A DNA stretch of 64,000 nucleotides from Streptomyces sp. CMB-StM0423 (GTDB lineage: Bacteria > Actinomycetota > Actinomycetes > Streptomycetales > Streptomycetaceae). The stretch covers positions 5,335,001 to 5,399,000 of the forward strand of contig NZ_CP025407.1 in NCBI RefSeq assembly GCF_002847285.1. The letters run 5' to 3'. Both the position numbers and the translations under genes were made by a program. The first letter of the stretch is position 1; the number at the start of each line of letters is the position of its first letter. Under the pieces are notes generated by a model, which saw only the letters and a program-made list of their open reading frames with translations, ran no database searches and was not told the DNA's origin. Below are positions 37,057 through 48,418 of the stretch, one piece after another.

Positions 37057-38436
37057 TCAGCTCTTGTAGGCCGCGGCCGCGGCCTTCTCGAGGTCCTGCT
37101 GCGCGCCCTCGACGTCCTTCGGGTCGGCCAGGAAGTCCTGCAGCGCCTTCCACTCGCCCTTGCCCGCGGTGCCGCCGAAGTCGGCGGGCGCCTGGTCGGA
37201 CATGTCGAAGCGGAAGTCGTCCCCGGCGTCGACGAGCGCCTGCGCGATCTCACGCTGCACGTCGTTCGGGTACGCGCCCGTGTCCATGTTCTTGTTCGGC
37301 GAGACGAAGCCGCCGGGCGCCGCCCACGCCTCCGCCGCCTCGGTGGACGACAGGTACGTCAGCAGGGCCTGCGCGCCCTTGGAGCCGGTCAGCGTCACGG
37401 CCGCGTCGCCGCCTGTGACGACCGGCTTGTCCGGGCCGACCGCCGGGAACGGGAAGATCTTCGCGTCCTCGCCGACCTTCGCGTCGGTCTCGTTGACGAA
37501 CGCGCCGACGAAGTCGGCCTCGAAGACCATGGCGGCCTTCGGGTCGTCCAGGTCGGCGAACGGGGCGATCGCCGAGTCCGGGAACGCCATCTTCGTCGCC
37601 TTCTTCTGGCCGCCCGCGATCAGCGTGTCGTCGCCGAACAGCTCGCCGAGGGTGGTCAGCGCGTCCTTCACCGACGGGTCGGTCCACGGGATCTCGTGCG
37701 CCGCGAGCTGATCGTACTTCTCCGGGCCCGCCTGCGAGAGGTAGACGTTCTCGAACCAGTCGGTGAGCGTCCAGCCGTCCGCGCCCCCGATCGCCACCGG
37801 CGGCACGCCGGAGTCGGAGACGAGCTGCGCGGTGTCCAAGAAGCCCTGCCAGTCCTCCGGCTCCTGGGCGCCCGCGTTCTCGAAGGCCGTGGTGTTGTAC
37901 CAGACCAGCGACTTGTTGGCCGCCTTGCAGTACACGCCGTACTGCTCGCCGTCCACCGCGCCCAGATCCTGCCAGCCCTGCGAGAAGTTCTTGCCCAGCT
38001 CCTTCTTCGCGGCGGCGTTCAGCGGCTTCGCCCAGCCCTCCTTGACGAACTCCTGCAGCACGCCCACCTGCGGCGCGAACACGACGTCCGGCGGCTTGCC
38101 GCCCGCGACCTGGGTCCGTACGAAGGACGCGACGTTGTCGCCGGTGGGCACGTACTCCACCGTGGCGCCGGTCTGCTCCTCGAAGCCGTCGATGACCTTC
38201 TCGAAGTTCTTCTGCTCAGGCCCCGTCCACACGGCGCCGACGCGCAGGGACTCGCCGTCCAACTTCGGCAGCGTGACGCCGGCGCCGGACTTGTCCGCCT
38301 TGCCGCCGTCCCCGCCGTTGTCGTCACCGTCGTCGCCGCACCCGGCGGCTGTCACGGCGAGGGCGCCGGCGGCGACGATCGCCACCGCGGCCCGCACGAC
38401 TCTCACCTGCTGCAGTGTATGCAGCGAACTGCGCAT
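37057..38436 (-). CDS. Sugar-binding lipoprotein of ABC importer
   Basis: 459 residues, ATG at 38436. A signal peptide with Ala-rich core leads to a lipobox TAAGC, followed by an Asp/Gly-rich linker. The body is a CUT1-type extracellular solute-binding protein: GFEEQTGATVEYVPTGDN, PPDVVFAPQVGVLQEFVKEG, VYCKAANKSLVWYNTTAFE and the C-terminal KNMDTGAYPNDVQREIAQ. It resembles AglE-like alpha-glucoside-binding proteins. It is the first gene of a three-gene operon with both permeases. No LacI-type regulator is adjacent, but an inverted repeat lies about 45 bp upstream of the ATG. Confidence 0.9.
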   Translation of the reverse strand: MRSSLHTLQQVRVVRAAVAIVAAGALAVTAAGCGDDGDDNGGDGGKADKSGAGVTLPKLDGESLRVGAVWTGPEQKNFEKVIDGFEEQTGATVEYVPTGDNVASFVRTQVAGGKPPDVVFAPQVGVLQEFVKEGWAKPLNAAAKKELGKNFSQGWQDLGAVDGEQYGVYCKAANKSLVWYNTTAFENAGAQEPEDWQGFLDTAQLVSDSGVPPVAIGGADGWTLTDWFENVYLSQAGPEKYDQLAAHEIPWTDPSVKDALTTLGELFGDDTLIAGGQKKATKMAFPDSAIAPFADLDDPKAAMVFEADFVGAFVNETDAKVGEDAKIFPFPAVGPDKPVVTGGDAAVTLTGSKGAQALLTYLSSTEAAEAWAAPGGFVSPNKNMDTGAYPNDVQREIAQALVDAGDDFRFDMSDQAPADFGGTAGKGEWKALQDFLADPKDVEGAQQDLEKAAAAAYKS

Positions 38437-38966
38437 CCCAGCCTCCCCAGGAACGCGGGGCAGATGGGGTTGTCCCGTACCGGCACAAACCTGCCCCGCG
38501 GGGTCTGTGCCGTTTTACCGGTGCGAAATGCTGTGGGGTATGTCCTACGCCCGGACCGGCGGGCCCGCAATAGGCCCTCGTACGCAAACCCCGTCAGCGG
38601 CCGTTTCGTGATCCGTCCGTGACAGGGGAGCGTTCGGAACCTGAAGGCGGGCCTTGGCGGGCTGGAGGCCGGAGGAGGCGCAAAAACCGCTGGTGGGAGG
38701 CGACTTGAAGAGAAGTGAGTGCGGTCGTGGAGCGTGGGGGCAGAGTTCGGCCGTTGGAGGGAGAGCAGTTGCCGTGGATTGACGGCGGAGACGCGCGGGG
38801 TGGCAGATTGTTGCTGTAGGGACGGGTGGGACGGATGGTGCGAGTGGGACGTTGAGGGCAGGAGCGTGCGAGGGCGGGCGCGCACGGAAGCGTGCGAGAG
38901 CCGTACGTGCCGACCGCGCGGCCGTGGGGCGAAGGCGCGGGTCGGCCGGGGCGGAGGCCGCGGGTC
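38437..38966. promoter_or_regulatory. Upstream region of sugar ABC operon with inverted repeat
   Basis: This 530-bp gap separates the binding-protein gene (start 38436) from the end of the FHA-FtsK gene. At 38482-38511 a 10-bp inverted repeat (GGCACAAACC and GGTCTGTGCC, one mismatch, 10-bp spacer) lies 46-75 bp upstream of the binding-protein ATG and could be an operator. Farther out, TTGACG near 38779 faces the wrong way for either gene. I see no convincing gene in the rest. Confidence 0.4.
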
Positions 38967-41900
38967 CTACGGGGACGGGGTGCGGGTGTCGTCCTGCTGG
39001 GCGGCGGGGGTGCCCGCGGCGCGCTGGAGGGCGCTGGCGAGCAGGGCCAGGTCCGTGGGCCCGTTCCCGAGTTCGCGCAGGGGGCGGCTCGTCGGGGGTG
39101 AGCCCATGCGGGCCCACTCCAGCGGCACGACGGTGGGCCGTGCGGTCGCCGTACGGGGGATCCGGCCGGTGACCCGCGCCGCCTGGAACGGCACCGGCTC
39201 CGCCCCGGCGGCGCACAACAGCCCGCGACCGGGCGGCACGTCGTCGCCGCCGAGCACGACGTGGTGCGCGGCGCCGGAGACGGCGGCGGTGGCGGCGGTC
39301 GCCTCCGGCTGCGCGGAGGCGGTGACAAGGTGCATGCCGAGCGGGCCGCCGTCACGGGCGATGGCCTCGACGACGCGGACCACCGACCCGGCGGCGGGCC
39401 GGGCGGGGCTGCCGAGGGCGGGGGCCACGAGGGCGTCGTAGTCGTCGACGACCAGCACGACGACAGGCGGCGCGGCCCGCCGCCCGGCGGGCGCGGGGGC
39501 TCCGGCGGGGGCCTGGGCGGCGTACGGCGGGGCGGTGCCGCGGTGCTGGGGCGCGCCCGGCGCGGGGGCGCCGTGCGGCGGTGTGGCGCCCGGGCGTTGC
39601 TGCGGTGCGGGCGTCCGGGTGCCGTGGGGCGGGGTCGCACCGCGGCCGCCGGGGGCGCCTTCCGTGCCCGTACCACCTCCGGTCCCGGGCCCTGCGCCTG
39701 CTCCCGCGCCCGCGCCGGATCCGGCCCGTGCTCCTGCCCCCGGTGCCTCCTCCGCGGCGGGTCTCGGGCGCAGCCGCAGCGTGTTGCTCTGCGCGGCGTG
39801 TATGTCCGCCGCGCCGCCCGGGCGCTGCTCGCCCGCCGCGCGGGGGCCGGGGATCGCCGGGCCCTGCGGCGCCGGTTCGCCCCCCGGGGCGTGCCCCGCG
39901 GCCCTGCGCTTGAACTCCGCCCACAACTCCTGCGCGAACTCCCGCATCCGCACCGGATCGGACGCCACCAGATACCCCGAGACGTGCGGCAGGTCCGCCG
40001 CCGCGCCCAGCGCGTCGCCCCGCTCCCGGCCCGCGCCGTCGACCAGCACCAACTGCAGCCGCTCCGGCGGCTCCCCGGCCGCCAGCGCCGCGGCGAACGA
40101 GCGCAGCAGCTCCGACTTGCCGCCCCGCGCGGCGCCTTCGACCGCCAGCGGCCCGGCGCCGAGGTCGGCCATGAGCCGCCCGGCGGGGGCCGCGCCGAGC
40201 ACCGCGCCCACGCGCGGGGCGCCCGAACGGGACTCCAGCCAGCGGGCGGTGAGCGCGGTGGGGGTGGCGCGGGCGAGATCCAGCTCGTCCAGGAGGCGTA
40301 CGGCACCGGGGAGGGCGCCGCGGCGGACGGAGTGGAGGCCGTCCGCGTCGTCGCGCTCGCCGTACGGGGCCAGCGCGCGGGCCAGCCGCTCCGCCCACGC
40401 GGCGGACACGGCGTCGACCGTCCCGGCCGGTCCCGCAGCGGCCGGGCCGGAGGCGGCGGCCTCGAACCAGCCGCCGGCCGCGGCGGGTTCTGCGGGCGCC
40501 GCGTAGCCGTCGCCGCCGAGGCGGGCGCGGCCGGTGCCGTAGGCGGTCGCGGGGGAGCCGCCGTCGGGGTCGTCGTGGGCGTCGTCGTACGGACCGGCCG
40601 CGGGCGGCTCCGCGGGCCCCGGCGGCGGCGCCGCGGCCCGGGGGGCGCCCGGCTCCGTGGCGGCGCTGTCCTGTGCTGCAGACGCCGGGCGCTGGAGGAG
40701 CCGCAGGCTGGTGGCCACGTCACCGCTGAGCAGCCCGACCGCGCCGCAGGCGGCGAAGCCGGGCGCCGCGCTGCCGGCCGCCGCGTACGTCGCGGTCAAC
40801 GGCGAGGCGGGGGTGGCGGGTGCGGTCTCGGCGAGGCAGACGAGGTGCACGCCCGCGGCGGGCCCGCGCTCGGCGAGCCGGGCGACGGCGTCGCGGACGG
40901 CGGCCGTCCCCGGATCGCCGTCGACGACGACCACGCTGCGCGTCCCCGGCACTGGCTGCTCAAGACGCCGCTGCAACTCGCCCACGCGCGCGGCGGCCTG
41001 CTCCCGGTCGTACGCGAGCAGCAGCCGGCAGTCCTGGCCCTGCCGCGGCCGTACGTGGGGGAGCCAGCCGGCCCACGACCAGTCCTCGACGCGCGACTCG
41101 TGCGGCCGGGTCGGGTCGGCGGCGATCAGCACCAGCTCCAGGGCGTCGGGCCCGTGCAGCGCGGCGAGTTGGGCCACGACGGAACGGGCGAGCCCGGCGA
41201 GCCGCCCGCGCGGCCCGGCCAGCGCGAGCGACCCGGCCCGCCGCAGGTCGACGGTCAGCGGAGCGGTGCCGCCCCCGGGGCGGAACTCGGTCCCCAGCCG
41301 GACGACGAACGCGTCGGCGTGCGCACTGCCGCGCCGGAACACGAGCCCCCGCCCACCGGCGGCGTCGGCGGGGCGTGCCGCGCCTCCGGAGCGGCCGGGT
41401 GCGCCCGCATCCGTACCGGCGTGCGGGAATCCGCCCGCGCCCGCGGGGCGGTGGGCCGGGGTGTCGTCCGGGGTGTAGAGGAAGCCGGGCCGGTACGCCG
41501 CCTCGCCGGCCAGTGCTGCGAGCAGGACGGTGGCGGCGTCCGGGTAGCGGTCGTGCAGGCCGGGGGTCCCGCCGGGCTCGGCGGTGGTACGGGCCGTGGC
41601 CGGGGCGGTGGCCGCCAGCTCCACGGCCTCCTCCCGGCCGCCGAGCCGCCGGGCCCACGCCCGGATCCCGCGCCGCGGCGGCTGCGGTACGGAGGCCGCT
41701 CCCGCCGTCCCGCCGCGGGAGCGCAGCTCCGGCGGCACGACCGTGCCCCGCGTCGGCGTACCGCTTCTGCGCGGCGCGGCGTCGCCCGGTGCACGCGCCC
41801 CATCGGCGGCGCGCCCGCGGGCCCGTGCCGCGTGCCCCGCGCCACGGGCTTCGTCGGCGCCAGGATCGCTCGGGCCCGCGTCCGCACGCCCTCCGCCGTA

Positions 41901-43103
41901 CCCGGGTGCCGCCCCCGGGCCGGAGGCGGCATGTCCGTCGTCGTCTCCGGCGCCCGGTCCCGTCCGTTCGTCGGACGCGTGCCCCCCGCCGTACCCGGGG
42001 CCCGTCTCCGGGGGGCCGTTCCGGTCGGAGGCGACGCGGCGCTCCGGGTATCCGGGGTCCGCGCCCGTGCCCCGTCCGCTCCGGCCGGGCCTCTCGTGTA
42101 CCTCGCCGTACGCGGAGCCGCGTGCGGCCCGCGCGTCGCCGCCCCCGGCTGCGTCCCCGCGGACCGCCTCGGAGTCCGCCAGGCCGTGCACCCCGTGGGC
42201 ACCGGCGTGCGTATGGTCCGCTTCCGCGGCGCCGTACGCGGCGGCCGCGGAGGTGCCCTGGCGCCCGCCTCCGCGGTGCCCGGCGCCGTGCGCCCGGTCC
42301 GCCCCGCCGTCTCCGTACTCCGGGCCGCCGCCCGCCGGCCAGCCGCTGCCCGGGCCCGCCGTCGTCGTGCCCTGATCCTGCGGCCGGCGCTGCTCCGGGA
42401 CCCGGCTGTGCTCCGCCGACCCGGACCAACTCCCGTGCTCTGCCCCACCCGCGTCCGTACGCCCGGAACCCGCGCCCTGCGCCGGCCCGGTGATCCGCAG
42501 TGCCGACTCCCCGACCCGCAGCACCGCGTCCGCGCGCAGCGGCACCGGGGTCGTGCCCACCGCCACCCCGTCGACCGTCGTGCCGTTCGTGGACCCCAGG
42601 TCCGCCACCGTGACGCCGCCGTCCGGCGCGACCGCCAGCGCGCAGTGGAGCCGCGAGACGTCCGGGTCGTCCAGCGGGACGTCGGCCTCGGCCGATCTGC
42701 CGATCCGGATCTGGCCGCCGTGCAGCAGGTGGACGCCGCCCGCGTCGGGGCCGGCCACCACCCGCAGGCTGGTGACCGCCGCTGCGTCGGCCGCCGGGGG
42801 CTGGCCGTGGCCCGGGTCCGCGGGGCCGCCGAGGCTCAGGACCGCGCCGTCGACCAGCGGGGGTTCGCCGAGGAGCGTGCGGTCAGGATCGAGCAGCCGC
42901 TGTCCCGCGAAGACCGCGATGCCCGCGCCGCCGCCCGTGCCGCCCGCGGTGCCCCCGCCGCCGCTCGCGGCGGCCGCGGCGGCGTCCAGTAGGCCGCCCG
43001 CCACGGCGCCCAAGGTCGTGCCGGCAGGTGCGGTGACGATCACATCGCGACCGCGGGCGGCGGCGCCGCCGCGCGCCGCCTGGACGGTCAGCCGGATCTG
43101 CAT
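38967..43103 (-). CDS. FHA domain-FtsK/SpoIIIE (EccC-like) ATPase
   Basis: 1378 residues from the ATG at 43103 (GGTGA 5 nt upstream). The order is an N-terminal ubiquitin-like region, an FHA domain (about 120-205: IRIGRSAEADVPLDDPDVSRLHC, DLGSTNGTTVDG), and a long disordered Gly/Ala/Arg-rich linker (about 210-480). Two FtsK-like segments follow. The first has no Walker A motif; the second has VEGAARGGKSELLRS (P-loop) and VVVLVVDDYDAL (Walker B). FHA domains bind phosphothreonine, and two Ser/Thr kinase genes are divergent from it, so the kinases may control it. EccC-type ATPases power type VII secretion, but no WXG70 or other Ecc genes are present here. The role in this organism is unknown. 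Confidence 0.85.
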   Translation of the reverse strand: MQIRLTVQAARGGAAARGRDVIVTAPAGTTLGAVAGGLLDAAAAAASGGGGTAGGTGGGAGIAVFAGQRLLDPDRTLLGEPPLVDGAVLSLGGPADPGHGQPPAADAAAVTSLRVVAGPDAGGVHLLHGGQIRIGRSAEADVPLDDPDVSRLHCALAVAPDGGVTVADLGSTNGTTVDGVAVGTTPVPLRADAVLRVGESALRITGPAQGAGSGRTDAGGAEHGSWSGSAEHSRVPEQRRPQDQGTTTAGPGSGWPAGGGPEYGDGGADRAHGAGHRGGGRQGTSAAAAYGAAEADHTHAGAHGVHGLADSEAVRGDAAGGGDARAARGSAYGEVHERPGRSGRGTGADPGYPERRVASDRNGPPETGPGYGGGHASDERTGPGAGDDDGHAASGPGAAPGYGGGRADAGPSDPGADEARGAGHAARARGRAADGARAPGDAAPRRSGTPTRGTVVPPELRSRGGTAGAASVPQPPRRGIRAWARRLGGREEAVELAATAPATARTTAEPGGTPGLHDRYPDAATVLLAALAGEAAYRPGFLYTPDDTPAHRPAGAGGFPHAGTDAGAPGRSGGAARPADAAGGRGLVFRRGSAHADAFVVRLGTEFRPGGGTAPLTVDLRRAGSLALAGPRGRLAGLARSVVAQLAALHGPDALELVLIAADPTRPHESRVEDWSWAGWLPHVRPRQGQDCRLLLAYDREQAAARVGELQRRLEQPVPGTRSVVVVDGDPGTAAVRDAVARLAERGPAAGVHLVCLAETAPATPASPLTATYAAAGSAAPGFAACGAVGLLSGDVATSLRLLQRPASAAQDSAATEPGAPRAAAPPPGPAEPPAAGPYDDAHDDPDGGSPATAYGTGRARLGGDGYAAPAEPAAAGGWFEAAASGPAAAGPAGTVDAVSAAWAERLARALAPYGERDDADGLHSVRRGALPGAVRLLDELDLARATPTALTARWLESRSGAPRVGAVLGAAPAGRLMADLGAGPLAVEGAARGGKSELLRSFAAALAAGEPPERLQLVLVDGAGRERGDALGAAADLPHVSGYLVASDPVRMREFAQELWAEFKRRAAGHAPGGEPAPQGPAIPGPRAAGEQRPGGAADIHAAQSNTLRLRPRPAAEEAPGAGARAGSGAGAGAGAGPGTGGGTGTEGAPGGRGATPPHGTRTPAPQQRPGATPPHGAPAPGAPQHRGTAPPYAAQAPAGAPAPAGRRAAPPVVVLVVDDYDALVAPALGSPARPAAGSVVRVVEAIARDGGPLGMHLVTASAQPEATAATAAVSGAAHHVVLGGDDVPPGRGLLCAAGAEPVPFQAARVTGRIPRTATARPTVVPLEWARMGSPPTSRPLRELGNGPTDLALLASALQRAAGTPAAQQDDTRTPSP

Positions 43104-43640
43104 GCCGGTCACCGCTCCCTTCCCTGGGCAGGGCCGATTCGAGGGCCGCCGTCATATTCCCATCTCCCACCGACAGCCCGCTGCGAGACCGGTGTTGGCG
43201 GATCTTGTATGGCCGCTTCCTGCCCCGACTCCGACTTAAAAGTTGCCGTTACGGACCATTGTTGACGCCTTCGTCAGCCCTACGGGGCAACCAACGACCG
43301 GGTGGCTGACGTCCTTTCTTCGCACAGGCGTCACGGAACGACCGCGGACGGGCGATACGGCGGTACGGCACGGGTGAGACGGCGCCGTGCACGGGTACGG
43401 CGTCCGCGGGGGGTACGGGGACGAGCACGGCGCCCCGGGCACGCGGCGGCCGAGGGCACGGCACAAAACAGGAGGCGCCTTCCGGAAAACCGGTGGCCAG
43501 GGGCGGACCGGGCAGCCGGACCCCGGGTCCTGCCCGACCCCGGCGGGCGCCGCGGTGACGCCACTAGAGTGGTGCAGATGGCGCACGGACCGACCGGTCC
43601 GCGGGCCGGCAGGAACGATCACGACCAGGGAGCGCATGAC
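43104..43640. promoter_or_regulatory. Divergent promoter region between FHA-FtsK gene and kinase gene
   Basis: This is 537 bp with no clear gene. An AT-richer island at about 43230-43265 (ACTTAAAAGTTGCC, CCATTGTTGACG) probably holds the promoter of the minus-strand gene. TAGAGT at 43565-43570 lies 7 nt before an in-frame ATG at 43578 and may be the -10 of a leaderless transcript for the kinase gene, giving it 21 extra residues. Confidence 0.45.
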
Positions 43641-45362
<1,722 letters not shown>

Positions 45363-45558
45363 CCGAAGGGCCGTTGGCCGAAGGCCGGTGACCGAAGGCC
45401 GGTGACCGGCCGTCGGCATCCGTGGACCGGTGACCGAAGGGCCGCCCGGGGCCCGGACTACCCCCTGGCCTTTGAGCATGCCGACAAGTCGACACCCGCG
45501 GGGGGTTTCCGGGCCGGTCCGGCACCCAACGTCCGCGGCGCCGCGTAGCTTTGTTGTC

Positions 45559-46929
45559 ATGGCACGCAGAATCGGCAGCCGATACGCCGCCCATCAGGTG
45601 ATCGGACGCGGCAGCGCGGGCACGGTGTGGCTCGGCGAGGGCCCGGACGGGCCGGTCGCCATCAAGCTGCTCCGCGAGGACCTGGCCGAGGACCGGGAGC
45701 TGGTCGAGCGCTTCCTCGGGGAGCGCGCCGCACTGATGAGCCTGGACCACTCGCGCGTCGTCGGCGTCCGCGACCTCGTCGTCGACGGCCGCGACCTGGC
45801 GCTCGTCATGGACCTCGTCCGCGGTACGGACCTGCGCACCCGGCTGGAGCGCGACCGCCGGCTGCTCCCGCAGGCCGCCGTCGCCATCGCCGCCGACATC
45901 GCCGAGGCCCTGTCCGCCGCGCACGCCGTGAGCCTCGTACACCGCGACGTCAAGCCCGAGAACGTCCTGCTGGACTCCGACGCCCCCGCGGGTGCGGGCG
46001 GCGCGCCGCCCGCGCTGCTCACCGACTTCGGCGTCGCCAAGCTCATCGACGCCCCCAGCCGCGCCCCGCAGCCCCCGCCCGCGCCCCGCGGGCGCGGCGG
46101 CACGGCGGCGGGCACCCGGGTGCCGGCCCAGCGCCGCGTCATCGGCACCCCCGACTACGTCGCCCCGGAGATCGTCGAGGGCCTGCCCGCGCGCGCGGCC
46201 GTCGACATCTACGCCCTGGCCACCGTGCTGTACGAATTGCTGGCCGGCTTCACCCCCTTCGGCGGCGGCCACCCCGGCGCCGTGCTGCGCCGGCACGTGA
46301 CGGAGACCGTCGCGCCGCTGCCCGGCATCCCCGACGAACTGTGGGAGCTGCTGCTCCAGTGCCTCGCCAAGGCGCCCGCCTCCCGGCTGCGGGCGGTGGA
46401 GCTGGCCGCCCGGCTGCGCGAGATCCTGCCGGACCTGGACGGGCTGCCGCCGCTGGACGTGGAGGAGTCGGCGGACGGTGCGGACGAGGCGGGCGGCCGG
46501 TCGCCGCACACGACGCGGCTCGGCGGGGACCGCGAGGCGGCCCCTGCCGGCGCCCTCGCCGCCGCGGGCGAGCCGGGCGTGACCGGCGCCGGCGGCCGGC
46601 CGCTGCGCGGCTCGGTGCCGCTGGTGCGGTCCGCGGCCCCGGACTCGAACCGGGACACCCACACGAGCATGCGCATGCCCAGCGCCGACGAGCTGGCCGG
46701 CGGCGCCCGCGGCACCGCGCGCGTACCGCGGCTGGCCGGCCAGCCGCGGCCGGGCTCGGCCCGCGCCGCCCGCGCGACCACGATGCGTGCGAAGCGGCTG
46801 AAGCTCACGGTCGCCGCGGCCGTCATCGCCCTCGCGGGCGTCGGCGGCTGGCTGGTCGCGTCGGGCGGCGACGACGGCGGCGGGGGCGGGAGCGGCGGCG
46901 GCGACCGCTCCACCACCTCGGAACCCTGA
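45559..46929 (+). CDS. pkaB: Membrane Ser/Thr protein kinase, PkaB-like
   Basis: 456 residues from the ATG at 45559. TAGCTT at 45546-45551 is close enough for a leaderless transcript, and there is no ribosome-binding site. The kinase domain shows [40 protein letters not shown] and [13 protein letters not shown]. The activation segment contains an added Pro/Arg-rich stretch of about 30 residues between DFGVAKL and the GTPDYVAPE motif. One membrane helix near residue 430 is followed by a short Gly-rich outside tail. It is a paralogue of the kinase just upstream and lies before prfB as in S. coelicolor. Short GGTGACCGAAGGCC repeats occupy the gap before it (45363-45445). Confidence 0.87.
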   Translation: MARRIGSRYAAHQVIGRGSAGTVWLGEGPDGPVAIKLLREDLAEDRELVERFLGERAALMSLDHSRVVGVRDLVVDGRDLALVMDLVRGTDLRTRLERDRRLLPQAAVAIAADIAEALSAAHAVSLVHRDVKPENVLLDSDAPAGAGGAPPALLTDFGVAKLIDAPSRAPQPPPAPRGRGGTAAGTRVPAQRRVIGTPDYVAPEIVEGLPARAAVDIYALATVLYELLAGFTPFGGGHPGAVLRRHVTETVAPLPGIPDELWELLLQCLAKAPASRLRAVELAARLREILPDLDGLPPLDVEESADGADEAGGRSPHTTRLGGDREAAPAGALAAAGEPGVTGAGGRPLRGSVPLVRSAAPDSNRDTHTSMRMPSADELAGGARGTARVPRLAGQPRPGSARAARATTMRAKRLKLTVAAAVIALAGVGGWLVASGGDDGGGGGSGGGDRSTTSEP

Positions 46930-46991
46930 TCCGCCCGGGTCCGCGGATACGCGCCACCTGCGGTCGGAGCGCGCAGCGGTACTCTGGTGGG

Positions 46992-48113
46992 GTGGCAGCA
47001 CCTGATGTATCCGAATCGCTCAAGGCCCTCGGCTCCACCATGGACTCCATCGAGGCCGTGCTCGACCTCGACCGGCTGAGGGCCGACATCGCCGCGCTCG
47101 AAGAGGCGGCGGCGGCCCCCGCCCTCTGGGACGACCCGGAGAACGCGCAGCGGGTCACCAGCCGGCTCTCCCTCCTCCAGGGTCAGTTGCGCAAGATCGA
47201 AGAGCTGCGCGGGCGGATCGACGACCTCGAAGTCCTCTTCGAGCTCGCCGAGAGCGAGGGCGACGCCGACACGCAGCGCGAGGCCGAGGGCGAGCTGACC
47301 GCCGTCCGGCGCGCGGTCGAGGAGCTGGAGGTGCGCACGCTGCTGTCCGGCGAGTACGACCAGCGCGAGGCGATGGTCAACATCCGCGCCGAGGCGGGCG
47401 GCGTGGACGCCGCCGACTTCGCCGAGCAGTTGCAGCGCATGTATCTGCGCTGGGCCGAGCACAAGGGCTATCCGACGGAGGTGCTGGACACCTCGTACGC
47501 GGAGGAGGCCGGCATCAAGTCGACGACCTTCGCCGTCAAGGCCCCGTACGCGTACGGCACTCTCTCCGTCGAGCAGGGGACGCACCGCATGGTGCGCATC
47601 TCCCCGTACGACAACCAGGGCCGCCGCCAGACGTCGTTCGCCGGCGTCGAGGTGCTGCCCGTCGTGGAGCAGACCGACCACATCGAGATCCCGGAGAACG
47701 AGATCCGGATCGACGTCTTCCGCTCCTCGGGACCCGGCGGCCAGTCCGTCAACACCACGGACTCCGCGATCCGCATCACGCACCTGCCGACCGGCATCGT
47801 CGTCTCCTGCCAGAACGAGAAGTCGCAGATCCAGAACCGCGCCGCCGCCATGCGCGTGCTGCAGGCCCGCCTGCTCGCCAAGCGCAAGGAGGAGGAGCAG
47901 GCGAAGCTGAACGCGCTCAAGGGCGACAGCGCCGGCTCGTGGGGCAACCAGATGCGGTCGTACGTGCTGCAGCCCTACCAGATGGTCAAGGACCTGCGCA
48001 CGACGCACGAGGTGGGCAACCCGCAGGCGGTGCTGGACGGCGAGATCGACGGCTTCCTGGAGGCGGGCATCCGCTGGCGCAAGCAGCAGGAGCAGGCGGC
48101 CGCCGAGGGCTGA
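46992..48113 (+). CDS. prfB: Peptide chain release factor 2
   Basis: 373 residues from a GTG at 46992; TACTCT at 46980-46985 suggests a leaderless transcript. It has the class I release factor layout: N-terminal helical domain, the catalytic GGQ in [20 protein letters not shown], and the tail motif [10 protein letters not shown]2 reads UGA and UAA; its anticodon tripeptide is normally SPF. Here it is Ser-Pro-Tyr (47601-47609, in [16 protein letters not shown]). The other RF2-specific blocks are normal, so I still call RF2, not RF1 (which has PxT). The E. coli-type programmed frameshift site is absent, as is usual in actinomycetes. Confidence 0.95.
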   Translation: MAAPDVSESLKALGSTMDSIEAVLDLDRLRADIAALEEAAAAPALWDDPENAQRVTSRLSLLQGQLRKIEELRGRIDDLEVLFELAESEGDADTQREAEGELTAVRRAVEELEVRTLLSGEYDQREAMVNIRAEAGGVDAADFAEQLQRMYLRWAEHKGYPTEVLDTSYAEEAGIKSTTFAVKAPYAYGTLSVEQGTHRMVRISPYDNQGRRQTSFAGVEVLPVVEQTDHIEIPENEIRIDVFRSSGPGGQSVNTTDSAIRITHLPTGIVVSCQNEKSQIQNRAAAMRVLQARLLAKRKEEEQAKLNALKGDSAGSWGNQMRSYVLQPYQMVKDLRTTHEVGNPQAVLDGEIDGFLEAGIRWRKQQEQAAAEG

Positions 48114-48268
48114 TATCCGCCGGTCGCCGGAGAGCGTCCGCGGGCCGTCCTGCCGCTGCAATTCCACGGCTGACCGCGGGCGTTGCGGGTCCGGGCGCGA
48201 GTGTCACAGTCGTGCACCACTTGCCCCGGACATTGGCCGGAAAAGGGTACAACCCAGTCTCAACTCGC

Positions 48269-48297
48269 TTGACGCTCCTGCGAATCCCCGAGAGGCT
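48269..48297 (+). promoter_or_regulatory. Candidate promoter of the LAxTG protein gene
   Basis: TTGACG at 48269-48274, a 17-bp spacer and GAGGCT at 48292-48297 resemble a vegetative promoter and would give a leader of about 115 nt. The rest of the 305-bp gap 48114-48418 shows no gene; GGGTAC at about 48245 and GGGTAA near 48345 could belong to stress-sigma promoters. Confidence 0.45.
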
Positions 48298-48418
48298 TGC
48301 CGCCGAGCTTTCTGCAGGTGTGTGGGGTTCGTGTGACTCAGGGGGGTAAGCCCGCCGCGAACAGGCCCCGTACCGACGCCAGCCCACTGACGAGTACGGC
48401 TACTGGGGGTAGCGAGCA

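Noticed and set aside
38967-43103. Type VII secretion locus
   Set aside because: Only an EccC-like ATPase is present; no WXG100, EccB, EccD, EccE or mycosin genes lie within the window.
46992-47120. Programmed +1 frameshift in prfB as in E. coli
   Set aside because: No in-frame TGA or CTTTGA slippery site occurs near the start; the frame is continuous.
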